From IMG/VR virus record IMGVR_UViG_3300036820_000068, positions 1-23,322 of that record: a stretch of DNA of 23,322 nucleotides; one strand, 5' to 3'. This document shows positions 1 to 5,914 of the stretch, piece after piece (the stretch's first letter is position 1; each line of letters starts with the position of its first letter). This DNA comes from a virus. The notes under the pieces are model-generated. The model made no database searches, was not told the DNA's origin, and was given only the letters and a program-made list of their open reading frames with translations. Both the position numbers and the translations under genes were made by a program.

Positions 1-72
1 TCACCCCTACGGACCTCTCGGAGTCCCTCAACCATCCCGTGCGATCGGTGTCTTCGCTGGTCAAAGTGCGAG

Positions 73-118
73 TCGGGCTGCCGGGATTTGAACCCGGGAC
101 CTCTTGACCCCCAGTCAA
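73..118 (-). other. Prophage attachment-site core: orphan 3' half of tRNA-Pro(GGG)
   Basis: Read on the minus strand, this stretch is the 3' half of a tRNA. It has an anticodon loop CTGGGGG with anticodon GGG, a 4-bp remnant of the anticodon stem (TTGA/TCAA), a variable loop, a perfect 5-bp T-stem (CCGGG/CCCGG) around TTCAAAT, and the acceptor strand CAGCCCG followed by discriminator A. A G72 (implying C1) plus A73 fits bacterial tRNA-Pro. No D-arm or 5' acceptor strand follows upstream; the match stops at the top of the anticodon stem, where the 27-43 pair would be G-G. CCA is not encoded after it. The fragment sits beside a tyrosine integrase, so it is read as the attL/attR (or attP) core. 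In an integrated state, bases 1-72 would be host DNA downstream of the original tRNA, and the rebuilt full tRNA would be at the far end of the prophage. Confidence 0.85.
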
Positions 119-121
119 CTA

Positions 122-179
122 GATAAGTCGACAATCGGCCAGGTCAACGGCCTATACGCCATGTCGCTTCCGACTTATC
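122..179. repeat. 9-bp inverted repeat between att core and integrase
   Basis: GATAAGTCG at 122-130 is exactly inverted as CGACTTATC at 171-179, with 40 bp between. The pair lies in the phage arm next to the att core and upstream of the integrase start. A weak promoter-like pair (TCGACA at 128-133, TATACG at 153-158, 19-bp spacing) falls between the arms. Tyrosine integrases and excisionases bind short repeated arm sites in such regions, so these could be arm-type sites or an operator for int. The repeat is seen; the function is inferred. Confidence 0.45.
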
Positions 180-235
180 CCGAAATCCGTCCCGAAGTGC
201 GCTACGGTGGCCGTTCCACCGACGAAAGGGACGCC

Positions 236-1516
236 ATGAAAGGCACCATGCGCGAGCAGTCCAAGGGCAAGTGGGAGCTTCGGGTATCGACGGGCAAGAA
301 CCCTGTCACCGGAAAATACGGGGAGGTTTCCCGCACCTTCGTCGGCACCAAATCGGCGGCGGGCACCGAGTTGGCAAACCTCGTTGCCGACGTGTCCAAG
401 GGCAAGCACAAGCCCGGCGCGGTCGGGTTCTCGTCGGCCACCACCGTGGCCCAACTGATCGACCTGTGGCTTGACGACGCCGCCGCCCGCTTGAAGCCAT
501 CGGCCGTTCGCAACTACCGAGTGGCCGCCGCCTTCGTCGTCGGCAAGCCCGCCGTGGCCCGTGAGGTCGACCCGGACGGCACGGTCATCGTGCACCCCGC
601 CAAGGCGTTGCCCGGGACCAAGCTGGCCAAGATGCAGGCGGCCAAGGCCGGGCCATACGACGTCGACCAGTGTTACGCCGAACTCACCCGGCAGGGCTTG
701 TCGATCCACCAACGGGTCCAGGTCGCCAAGGCGTTGTCGGCGTGCTTCGGCCAGGCCGTGAAATGGGGGTGGATGGACACGCGCCCGACCACCCGGGCCA
801 ACAACCCCGTGGCGCCAGACACCGAGGCGAAGGCGTTGGACCGGGGCGCCATCACCGAGCTTCACGCCGCCGCGGTCAAGGACCCCGACCTGGCCGACAT
901 GATCGCCTTTACCTACGCCAACGGCCTACGCCGCGGGATCGTGTGCGGCGCCCGGTGGGGTGACTTCGACTTCGCCAAGGGCTTGTTCATCCACGGTGAG
1001 AACCACGTCGTGGTCGACAACGTCATTTGCGTGGGGTCGGCCAAGGGCGTCAAGCCCGGCGCCAAGTCGCCCGTGTCGTTCCTGTCGCCCGACACGGTGG
1101 CCACCCTGACGGCCCTACGGGACCGCCAACAAGTCCGGTGCAACGGCTTAGGCGTGGCGTGGGACCCCAACGGGTACCTCCTGACGGTCGACGGGCTGGG
1201 CCACGAACCCCGCCACCCCGACAAAGTCGGGTCCAAAATGACCCGCCTGGCCCGCAAGTTCGGCGTGTCCATGTCACCCCACGCCCTGCGCCACTCGGCC
1301 GGGACGCACATGTTCCAAGCCGGGGTCGACCCCGCCACCGTCGCCGCCGTTCTCGGCCACCACGACCGGGGCGAAACCGCCATGCGCTTTTACAACCACA
1401 CCGACGAGGCGGCCGGGCGCCGGGCGGTCGGGTTCCTGTCGCTCGACCCGGCCGACGACGTCATCGACGTAGAAGTGGTCGAGGACGACGACCCGCCCGC
1501 CCTGGCCGCTGGGTGA
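236..1516 (+). CDS. int: Tyrosine-family site-specific integrase
   Basis: A 426-aa tyrosine recombinase that would catalyse integration and excision at the adjacent tRNA-Pro att site. The N-terminus (about residues 5-55, with KGKWELRVSTGKNPVTGK) looks like an AP2-type arm-DNA-binding domain, followed by a core-binding SAM-like domain (about 68-195) and the catalytic domain (about 200-400). Catalytic residues are visible: Arg in GLRRG (about 232), HALR (His349, Arg352), His in LGHH (about 375) and the nucleophile Tyr in RFYNH (about 386). The ATG at 236 is chosen because AAAGG lies at 225-229 and the arm domain normally begins within the first residues. A longer frame reaches back to 104 (TTG) or 161 (ATG), but that would overlap the att core and has no Shine-Dalgarno. 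The gene points from the att site into the prophage. Confidence 0.93.
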   Translation: MKGTMREQSKGKWELRVSTGKNPVTGKYGEVSRTFVGTKSAAGTELANLVADVSKGKHKPGAVGFSSATTVAQLIDLWLDDAAARLKPSAVRNYRVAAAFVVGKPAVAREVDPDGTVIVHPAKALPGTKLAKMQAAKAGPYDVDQCYAELTRQGLSIHQRVQVAKALSACFGQAVKWGWMDTRPTTRANNPVAPDTEAKALDRGAITELHAAAVKDPDLADMIAFTYANGLRRGIVCGARWGDFDFAKGLFIHGENHVVVDNVICVGSAKGVKPGAKSPVSFLSPDTVATLTALRDRQQVRCNGLGVAWDPNGYLLTVDGLGHEPRHPDKVGSKMTRLARKFGVSMSPHALRHSAGTHMFQAGVDPATVAAVLGHHDRGETAMRFYNHTDEAAGRRAVGFLSLDPADDVIDVEVVEDDDPPALAAG

Positions 1517-1580
1517 CCCCCCGGACCGGGCGCACGATTTCCTGCCTTTCGGCCCCTGTCGCGCCTGGTCGTTGCCCATG

Positions 1581-1609
1581 TTGGCACCTGTCCACCATTG
1601 GGGTACACT
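1581..1609 (+). promoter_or_regulatory. Sigma-70-type promoter for a probable leaderless transcript
   Basis: TTGGCA (1581-1586) and TACACT (1604-1609) are separated by exactly 17 bp, close to the primary-sigma consensus. Counting about 7 nt past the -10 box puts the transcription start at about 1616, which is the A of the ATG of the next gene. No Shine-Dalgarno precedes that ATG, so a leaderless mRNA is expected, a common arrangement in Actinobacteria. A near direct repeat (TTGCCCATG at 1572-1580 and TTGACCCATG at 1609-1618) brackets the promoter and might be a regulator site. Confidence 0.65.
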
Positions 1610-1615
1610 TGACCC

Positions 1616-1825
1616 ATGACCAAAACCACCACCCAACCCAAGGTCGGCGACCAAACCACCATGTGGGACGAGGACGAAGGCCGGTGGTTCACCGGCGTGA
1701 TCGACCACACCGACGACGCCGGGACGTACTTCTTCATCCGATGCACCGATGGCGTCATGGCCGAGTGCTTCGGCGACGACCTCACATGGGACGGTTCCAA
1801 GTGGGTCGAGGCGGTGGCGTCGTGA
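1616..1825 (+). CDS. Small acidic protein, first gene of the post-integrase operon
   Basis: A 69-aa acidic, Trp-rich protein that I do not recognise. Residues about 10-60 (VGDQTTMWDEDEGRW, FTGVIDHTDDAGTYFFIRC, DDLTW) suggest a small SH3/Tudor-like beta barrel, but this is only a pattern impression. It starts at the predicted transcription start of the promoter at 1581-1609 and lacks a ribosome binding site, so it is likely translated as a leaderless message. Its stop (TGA) overlaps the GTG start of the next gene by 4 bp, which makes it the leader of a translationally coupled chain that includes the putative excisionase. Its position suggests a role in early or lysogeny control; nothing in the sequence proves that. 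Confidence 0.7.
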   Translation: MTKTTTQPKVGDQTTMWDEDEGRWFTGVIDHTDDAGTYFFIRCTDGVMAECFGDDLTWDGSKWVEAVAS

Positions 1826-2010
1826 TCATCGCCACCAACGACCAGGGCGTCGTCCTGTGCGGGTGGTTCGCCATGTGCGACCGGCCCGCCGCGGGCGTCG
1901 TCGCCCACCCCGTGTTGGGTCCCGTGCCCACGTGCGAGCCGTGCGCCACTGACCACGACCTCGACCTAGAGGTCGGCACCGTCACGTTGGTGGGTACGGA
2001 CGAGGCATGA
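1822..2010 (+). CDS. Small putative zinc-binding protein
   Basis: A 62-aa protein starting at GTG 1822 (GTGA overlap with the preceding stop) and ending in an ATGA overlap with the following gene. It has four cysteines arranged as two pairs: CGWFAMC near residues 14-20 and CEPC near 41-44, with several histidines nearby (VAHP and TDHD). This looks like a small zinc-ribbon or zinc-knuckle fold. Short Cys-rich proteins of this kind are common in actinobacterial phage early regions, but I cannot name a function. The reading frame is open for a long way upstream in this GC-rich DNA, but the overlap with the preceding stop and the start of the Cys-rich domain support 1822. Confidence 0.65.
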   Translation: MIIATNDQGVVLCGWFAMCDRPAAGVVAHPVLGPVPTCEPCATDHDLDLEVGTVTLVGTDEA

Positions 2011-2204
2011 CGAAGCGCAAGCCCGACGTTCTCGCGGTCGGCCTGGTCGAAATAGCCGAACGACTCGGCGTCGAGCGCACCACCGCCGTGAAGTGGAACC
2101 AGCGCGGCCTACTGCCCGAACCGGCGTGGACCGTGTCGGGCGCGCCCGCGTGGGATTGGGCGGAAATCGAAGCATGGGCCAAGTCGACGGGTCGCCTGTC
2201 GTGA
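2007..2204 (+). CDS. AlpA/MerR-like helix-turn-helix protein, candidate excisionase
   Basis: A 65-aa basic protein with a winged helix-turn-helix of the AlpA/excisionase type: VEIAERLGVERTTAVKWNQ (about 13-31) forms the helix-turn-helix, RGLLPEP the wing start, and AWDWAEIEAWAKSTGR the final helix. Proteins of this size and architecture act as phage excisionases (recombination directionality factors) or small transcriptional activators. Its position shortly after the integrase in a separate promoter-driven operon fits an excision role. The ATG overlaps the previous stop (ATGA) and its stop overlaps the next GTG (GTGA), so expression should be coupled. It could equally be a DNA-binding regulator of the operon. 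Confidence 0.75.
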   Translation: MTKRKPDVLAVGLVEIAERLGVERTTAVKWNQRGLLPEPAWTVSGAPAWDWAEIEAWAKSTGRLS

Positions 2205-2455
2205 AGATCGACCTAACCCGCCCGCAAATCGACGCCCTGTTGGGCGCGGCCGTCGCGATGCTGGCCGGTGAAGAAGCCGAAGGTGACGCGGTGGGCGTGT
2301 CGTTCGCCGTCTTGAACCGTGCCGTCGACAAGCTGGCCGACGCCATCGGACCGACGCCGTCGCTTGGCGTCGGTCACGTACTGGTCGAAGGTCACGACCC
2401 CGCCACCTGTCCAACCTGCAACACCCAAGCCGATCAAGGAAGGAACACCCAATGA
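2201..2455 (+). CDS. Small helical hypothetical protein with C-terminal CPTC
   Basis: An 84-aa protein of unknown function starting at GTG 2201 inside the stop of the HTH gene (GTGA). The first 50 residues are predicted helical (LTRPQIDALLGAAVAMLAG, then FAVLNRAVDKLADAIG) and the end carries HDPATCPTCN, a single CxxC with a nearby His, which might bind metal as a dimer. The last codons contain the Shine-Dalgarno of the next gene (AAGGAAGG at 2436-2443), and its TGA overlaps the next ATG. Clearly part of the same coupled operon. Confidence 0.65.
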   Translation: MKIDLTRPQIDALLGAAVAMLAGEEAEGDAVGVSFAVLNRAVDKLADAIGPTPSLGVGHVLVEGHDPATCPTCNTQADQGRNTQ

Positions 2456-2961
2456 GAATCACCACCAAGGTCGCCGTCGTCGCGGCCATCGCGATCGCCG
2501 CCACCGCCTCGTCCGTCGTGGCATCGGGCGCCCTGACGTCCACCCCGCACCGCGGACCCCCTGTCGTCCACGTAGCTGCGGCCACTGTGCCCGTCCTGAC
2601 ATCAGGCCCGGCGCCCGCCCCCGCCGCCACCACGACGACCACGGCACCCGCACCGGCGCCCGTGGTGGTTCCTCCGGTGACGGTCAAGGCGACCCCGGCC
2701 CCGGTACCCGTGGCCAAGCCTGCGCCCGTGCCGGTGGTGGCGCCGCCGGTGACAACCACCACCACCTTGCCGCCCGAGTGCTATATCCGTTATGTGGTGC
2801 CAGCCGGTACGGCGAACGTCAACCAACCGGGCGTCACGACCAATGCGGCCGAACCCGGAAGCGGCACATACCCGTGTTCGGTAATCCCAGCAGTCGAGGC
2901 GAAGCTGCCGCCTGGCACAACGGACGTGACGGTGACCCCCGCAATCATCCCCGGCGGATAA
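2452..2961 (+). CDS. Secreted or membrane-anchored Pro/Ala/Thr-rich protein, possible lysogenic conversion gene
   Basis: A 169-aa protein with a clear N-terminal export signal: basic MRITTK, hydrophobic stretch about 7-24, and a possible cleavage site after VVAS. Residues about 50-108 form a low-complexity Pro/Ala/Val/Thr linker with two runs of five Thr. The C-terminal part (109-169) carries two cysteines (C110 and C142) that could form a disulfide outside the cell. It has the best Shine-Dalgarno of its operon (AAGGAAGG, 2436-2443), is the last gene, and is followed directly by a strong terminator. A secreted product encoded by the prophage end region, and not by the late operon, suggests a cell-surface role in the lysogen (conversion or superinfection exclusion). 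No enzyme motif is visible. Confidence 0.75.
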   Translation: MRITTKVAVVAAIAIAATASSVVASGALTSTPHRGPPVVHVAAATVPVLTSGPAPAPAATTTTTAPAPAPVVVPPVTVKATPAPVPVAKPAPVPVVAPPVTTTTTLPPECYIRYVVPAGTANVNQPGVTTNAAEPGSGTYPCSVIPAVEAKLPPGTTDVTVTPAIIPGG

Positions 2962-2978
2962 AAGCCAAGGGCAACGCG

Positions 2979-3014
2979 AAAAAACCCCCCGGCCGTGTAG
3001 GTCGGGGGGTTTTT
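2979..3014. terminator. Bidirectional Rho-independent terminator between convergent operons
   Basis: Six A, then CCCCCCGGCC, loop GTGTA, GGTCGGGGGG, then five T. The stem is 10 bp with one G-T pair (arms 2985-2994 and 3000-3009). Because it has A's on the left and T's on the right, it can end the rightward operon (stop at 2961) and the leftward late operon (stop at 3105). The 90 bp between it and 3105 hold nothing else I can recognise. Confidence 0.92.
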
Positions 3015-3104
3015 CGTTCTTCTGACCAGGACGGACGCCCTGTGCTTGCGTGTGTGCCCCGCAAAACGGGTGGCCCGCTACGAACCCCCGGGATTTTGTG
3101 CGCC

Positions 3105-3389
3105 TCAGAGCTTGGCGGCGACCTCGATTGGGATACCGCCCAGCACGGCCGCCGTCTTTGCTTTCATGTGGAACAGGTGGGCAACGAGTGGCACCAACGC
3201 GCCGACCATCGACACTGCGGCGCCGACAATCAGGTTGACGTCGGTGGCGATGCCGGACGGCACGGTCACCCCGGCGGCCGTCAGCGTGCCAAGGACGAAC
3301 AACGCCAGGGCGCCCACGTAGGCGATGGTTGCTTGGGGCGTCAGGGTCGCCGGTGGCGTGGGTACGGGTGGCACTGCGGTGGTGGTCAT
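3105..3389 (-). CDS. Two-TM holin-like membrane protein
   Basis: A 94-aa protein, last gene of the late operon. A Pro/Thr-rich N-terminus is followed by two hydrophobic helices (about 22-42, IAYVGALALFVLGTLTAAG, and about 52-72, LIVGAAVSMVGALVPLVAHLF) and a short basic tail. Small size, two TM segments and a place two to four genes after the lysin are typical of class II holins, which open the membrane to let endolysin through. The ATG overlaps the previous stop (ATGA). Three other small membrane proteins lie just upstream, so which of them is the holin cannot be settled from sequence. Confidence 0.65.
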   Translation of the reverse strand: MTTTAVPPVPTPPATLTPQATIAYVGALALFVLGTLTAAGVTVPSGIATDVNLIVGAAVSMVGALVPLVAHLFHMKAKTAAVLGGIPIEVAAKL

Positions 3390-3658
3390 GGTTTCTTCTC
3401 CGGGTTGAAGGGTGGAATGTCGGGCGATTCAGAAATGATGTGGTCGAGCTTGGCGTGCAACTTGCCCTGTTCTGCCTCGACGTGCGCCTTCAAGTCGTCG
3501 GCGTGTCGCTTGGCAAATCGTTCGATCGCCTTGCGCGCCGGTGGCCACACGACGACGGCAACGGCGCCATACACGACGGTTTGCACCAAGGCTTCGGGGC
3601 CGTTGCCCTGCAACGACGGCCAGAAATAGCCGAACCACATTGAGTGCAACCAGTTCAT
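3386..3658 (-). CDS. Single-TM, coiled-coil small membrane protein (lysis cassette)
   Basis: A 90-aa protein. An aromatic N-terminus (MNWLHSMWFGYFWPS) leads into one TM segment (about 26-47, LVQTVVYGAVAVVVWPP) and a charged, His/Lys/Glu-rich helix (about 50-80) likely to form a coiled coil, ending in a short Pro-rich tail. The N-terminal pattern matches small membrane proteins that recur beside lysins in actinobacterial phages, often annotated as holin-like or of unknown function. The ATG at 3658 overlaps the preceding TGA (ATGA) and is preferred to the longer frame starting at 3685. Confidence 0.7.
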   Translation of the reverse strand: MNWLHSMWFGYFWPSLQGNGPEALVQTVVYGAVAVVVWPPARKAIERFAKRHADDLKAHVEAEQGKLHAKLDHIISESPDIPPFNPEKKP

Positions 3659-3954
3659 CGCGACGGTTCCTGTACCACGCGGCACATTTTCGCGATTGTG
3701 GCGTAATCGTGCGGGTTCGCGTCTTGGGAGAACGCCAAGGGCACGTCCTGTAACAGTCCGTCAAACGCCTTCTGTTGGCACTTGAACGCTTTGACTAACT
3801 CGGCCACCTGTGCTTGCCCGTTCTGTTGTGAGTCGTGGATAACCACGTAGCCGCCGATGGGCACCACCAACATGACGATGGCGCCCGCGCCCGCGATCCA
3901 CGGTGCCAGCCGTTCCCATGCACCGACCGCGCGCCTGGCTATCTGCGCGCCCAT
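3655..3954 (-). CDS. Single-TM membrane protein with extracytoplasmic-type coil (spanin/holin-accessory candidate)
   Basis: A 99-aa protein. A basic, amphipathic N-terminus (MGAQIARRAVGAWERLAPW) is followed by one TM helix (about 20-40, IAGAGAIVMLVVPIGGYVVI) and a soluble Gln/Lys-rich region with two cysteines (CQQ near 59 and KMCRVV near 91). This layout would fit an accessory lysis protein such as a Rz-like spanin or an antiholin, but there is no family signature. The start overlaps the previous stop (TAATG). Function is inferred from context only. Confidence 0.65.
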   Translation of the reverse strand: MGAQIARRAVGAWERLAPWIAGAGAIVMLVVPIGGYVVIHDSQQNGQAQVAELVKAFKCQQKAFDGLLQDVPLAFSQDANPHDYATIAKMCRVVQEPSR

Positions 3955-4256
3955 TATTCGATCCCCGTTCCGGTTCTCAATGCCTCGATGATTTCGCCGG
4001 GCAACGCGTCCAGGCGCTTGTCGATGCGGTCGAACTCGCCATCCAGCTTCTTGGCGCCGGTCACCGGATCGGGGGGCAACCCAAAGAGGCGGATTTCCAG
4101 CAACTCAATCCGACGTCGGCCCAAGCGTCGATCCCCCATCCAGTTCTTGCCGACGCCGACGACCGCGCCACCGATCACAATGAGAACACCGGCCACACCA
4201 GCCACCGCACCGACAGCACCCCAATCAACCGTGCCGAACACGGCGGCCGTCATCAC
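3954..4256 (-). CDS. Single-TM membrane protein directly after the lysin
   Basis: A 100-aa protein with one strongly hydrophobic Gly/Ala/Val-rich TM helix (about 13-36), a basic stop-transfer segment (KNWMGDRRLGRRR) and a C-terminal amphipathic helix (about 70-95, LDGEFDRIDKRLDALPGEIIEALR) that looks like a short coiled coil. It follows the lysin stop with no gap (GTG at 4256; an ATG at 4253 is the alternative start). Its place makes it a holin or lysis-accessory candidate. The short N-terminus before the TM suggests the C-terminal coil is cytoplasmic, but topology is not certain. Confidence 0.65.
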   Translation of the reverse strand: MMTAAVFGTVDWGAVGAVAGVAGVLIVIGGAVVGVGKNWMGDRRLGRRRIELLEIRLFGLPPDPVTGAKKLDGEFDRIDKRLDALPGEIIEALRTGTGIE

Positions 4257-5000
4257 TCACGCCGTGGCCCAAATGAACACCGTGGTCGGAGTGTGGGGCG
4301 CGGCGCCTGTCACCGACACCAAGACGTTGCCACCCCGGTCTTGCACGTGCACATCGCCGGTCCAATAGCCGCCATCGGCGGCCGGGTCCGATCCTTGGAT
4401 CGTGGCCGCGCAATACGACGACCACGGAATGGTCGTCGTCACGAACCCGTTGCCGTTGGCATCGGTGGCGGGCATCGGGATTGTGTGCAGCACGGTGTCA
4501 CCCCTTGGGGAACTCGTCGGTGGCGGGATAGGGACAGGAGCGGGAACGGCGCCAGGCGGCCACGTGGGCACCGTCACGGACTCGTCGTAAGCGCCGTGGT
4601 CGATCCACTGGTGAGCGACGGCACCGGCCGGGACGGCGGCGCCTGCGCCCGGGTAGGCGGCCACCCAATAAAACGGTTGCGGCACCCCGGCGTCGTTGAA
4701 GGCGGCGATGACCGACGACCACACCGATTCGCTGCAATACACGGTGGGCCATGTGTGCCCGTCGGCCCGGCGACGTTGCACCCATGCGGGCGCCTGTTGC
4801 GGTGTGGCGTCCCCGGACTCGACGTCGAGGACGTCGCCTTCGTTGTCGCCCGGCAGAACGGTGATGCGAACGACAGGCTTACCCCCGAACCGCGCAGCGA
4901 TGGCGGCGGCGTCGGGCCAATGGCCGTCGTCGTATCCGGCATACACGTCGGCCCCCGCGGGCAACGACGTGACGTCGATGGCATCGAACATGACGGGCAC
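4257..5000 (-). CDS. GH25-like lysozyme/endolysin candidate
   Basis: A 247-aa protein. Residues about 4-145 resemble a glycoside-hydrolase-25-type TIM barrel used in phage and actinobacterial muramidases: FDAIDVTSLPAG at the start, RITVLPG, the acidic DVLDVESGD (Asp59 and Glu61, equivalent to the GH25 D-x-E catalytic pair), PTVYCSESVW, YWVAAYPG and AHQWIDHG. A Pro-rich linker (about 148-166) leads to a C-terminal beta-rich domain (about 168-247) without a recognised cell-wall-binding repeat. The start is GTG at 5000 because GGAGG (sense, 5013-5009) is 8 nt upstream; an internal ATG lies at 4991. There is no signal peptide, so release would need a holin, and four small membrane proteins follow. 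It might instead be a tail-associated lysin. The GH25 assignment is from motif pattern only. Confidence 0.6.
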   Translation of the reverse strand: MPVMFDAIDVTSLPAGADVYAGYDDGHWPDAAAIAARFGGKPVVRITVLPGDNEGDVLDVESGDATPQQAPAWVQRRRADGHTWPTVYCSESVWSSVIAAFNDAGVPQPFYWVAAYPGAGAAVPAGAVAHQWIDHGAYDESVTVPTWPPGAVPAPVPIPPPTSSPRGDTVLHTIPMPATDANGNGFVTTTIPWSSYCAATIQGSDPAADGGYWTGDVHVQDRGGNVLVSVTGAAPHTPTTVFIWATA

Positions 5001-5028
5001 GTGCGCGACCTCCGAAAGGTGGGGTTTG

Positions 5029-5502
5029 CTACGGGAGAGGAATAACAGTGATGGACCGATTGGCGAACGTGCCCGTTCCCGATCCGACGCGGTATTTCGC
5101 CGTGAAGGTGTTGGACCCTGCGGTAAGTGCGCTTGCCCGGGTGAGTTCACTGACCTGTTGCCCGATACTCCCGGTGGGCGTGGCAATACTCAAAGCGGTC
5201 ACGTCCGCGGCAGCGAGCGTTGTAGCGCCCGAGATTGCATATCCCATGTTGCTGAACGTGCTGGCCGAGTTGTTGCTGATGTTGGTGGTCAGGATGACAA
5301 GTGCGTTTGCGCCCGTCGTCACCGTCACGGCAGGGCCTACCGTTGCCAAGTCGACATATGACGTTGACGCCGTACCTTGCGAGGTCACCACCGACGCGCT
5401 CGTCGTGCCCGCAAGGAACGACAGGTCGTTGGACGAAATGTTCCAATCTGACGCGGTAAGAATGTCGCCTACGGCGTGGATGATCGGTGTGGCCCAAGCC
5501 AT
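5029..5502 (-). CDS. Small tail/fibre-like structural protein
   Basis: A 157-aa Ser/Thr/Ala-rich, beta-type protein. The opening MAWATPIIHAVGDILTASDW resembles the start of small tail or fibre-tip proteins found downstream of tape-measure and baseplate genes in actinobacterial phages. The remainder (about 35-157) has alternating hydrophobic/polar strands (VDLATVGPAVTVTTGANALVIL, NTFTAKYRVGSGTGTFANRS) typical of a beta-sandwich receptor-binding or fibre domain. It starts at ATG 5502 in a TAATG overlap with the preceding gene. Lacks cysteines and TM segments. Likely a distal tail component; the exact role is unknown. Confidence 0.65.
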   Translation of the reverse strand: MAWATPIIHAVGDILTASDWNISSNDLSFLAGTTSASVVTSQGTASTSYVDLATVGPAVTVTTGANALVILTTNISNNSASTFSNMGYAISGATTLAAADVTALSIATPTGSIGQQVSELTRASALTAGSNTFTAKYRVGSGTGTFANRSITVIPLP

Positions 5503-5912
5503 TACATGACTCCGCGGGATTCGTTCTCGGCCAACAGGTCGGCCACCGTTTCGTGGGCGTGCCAGTTGCGTGTCGCCGGGTTCGGCCGCATGACCAACAA
5601 CGATTCGACGTCGTCGGCATTATCCGGCCAATCGACGCCAACCCACTTTCCACCAGCCGGACGGTTCAAGCACTCGACGCAAAAAAACCGGTGGTCGAAG
5701 CGCGCCGCCATCGACGCCGAGAAGCACCACGGACACGACACAATCCACCGGCCGTGATTCACTGCGGCGGTGGCCCGTAGGGTCGGGTGCGTGGCGTCGG
5801 GGAGCTTGCCGCAATGCTTGACGACTTCGACCTCGACCGGACTAAGCCCCGACGTCGCGTCGTGGTTACGATCCTCGGCCGCCGTGATGGCGCCACGAAA
5901 CACAAGGGTCAT
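5502..5912 (-). CDS. Zinc-ribbon protein of the tail module
   Basis: A 136-aa protein starting at ATG 5912, just after the stop of the large tail protein; the frame is open further upstream to 6035 but that overlaps the tail gene. Two CxxC knuckles (CPWC near residue 60 and CVEC near 78), preceded by a Cys/His-containing stretch (HCGKLPDATHP), indicate zinc binding. Aromatic/charged context WIVSCPWCFSA and HRFFCVECLN is that of a small zinc-ribbon protein seen in actinobacterial prophage tail modules. Function unknown; it could be a minor virion part or assembly factor. It overlaps the next start by one base (TAATG). Confidence 0.65.
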   Translation of the reverse strand: MTLVFRGAITAAEDRNHDATSGLSPVEVEVVKHCGKLPDATHPTLRATAAVNHGRWIVSCPWCFSASMAARFDHRFFCVECLNRPAGGKWVGVDWPDNADDVESLLVMRPNPATRNWHAHETVADLLAENESRGVM

Positions 5913-5914
5913 CG

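Noticed and set aside
1-60. Terminator-like hairpin GGACCTCTCGGAGTCC near the left edge
   Set aside because: Only 4 good base pairs with mismatched centre and no T-run; too weak to call.
1-120. Complete tRNA gene
   Set aside because: Only the 3' half is present; no D-arm or 5' acceptor strand follows on the minus strand.
104-235. N-terminal extension of the integrase from TTG 104 or ATG 161
   Set aside because: It would be translated through the att core, has no Shine-Dalgarno, and the arm domain begins right after ATG 236, which has AAAGG in front.
2319-3629. 436-codon plus-strand open frame
   Set aside because: It crosses the exported-protein gene, the terminator and the lysis genes out of frame; composition (His/Arg/Gly rich) indicates a shadow.
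3903-5045. 380-codon plus-strand open frame
   Set aside because: Antisense to the lysin and its neighbour; no recognisable protein pattern.
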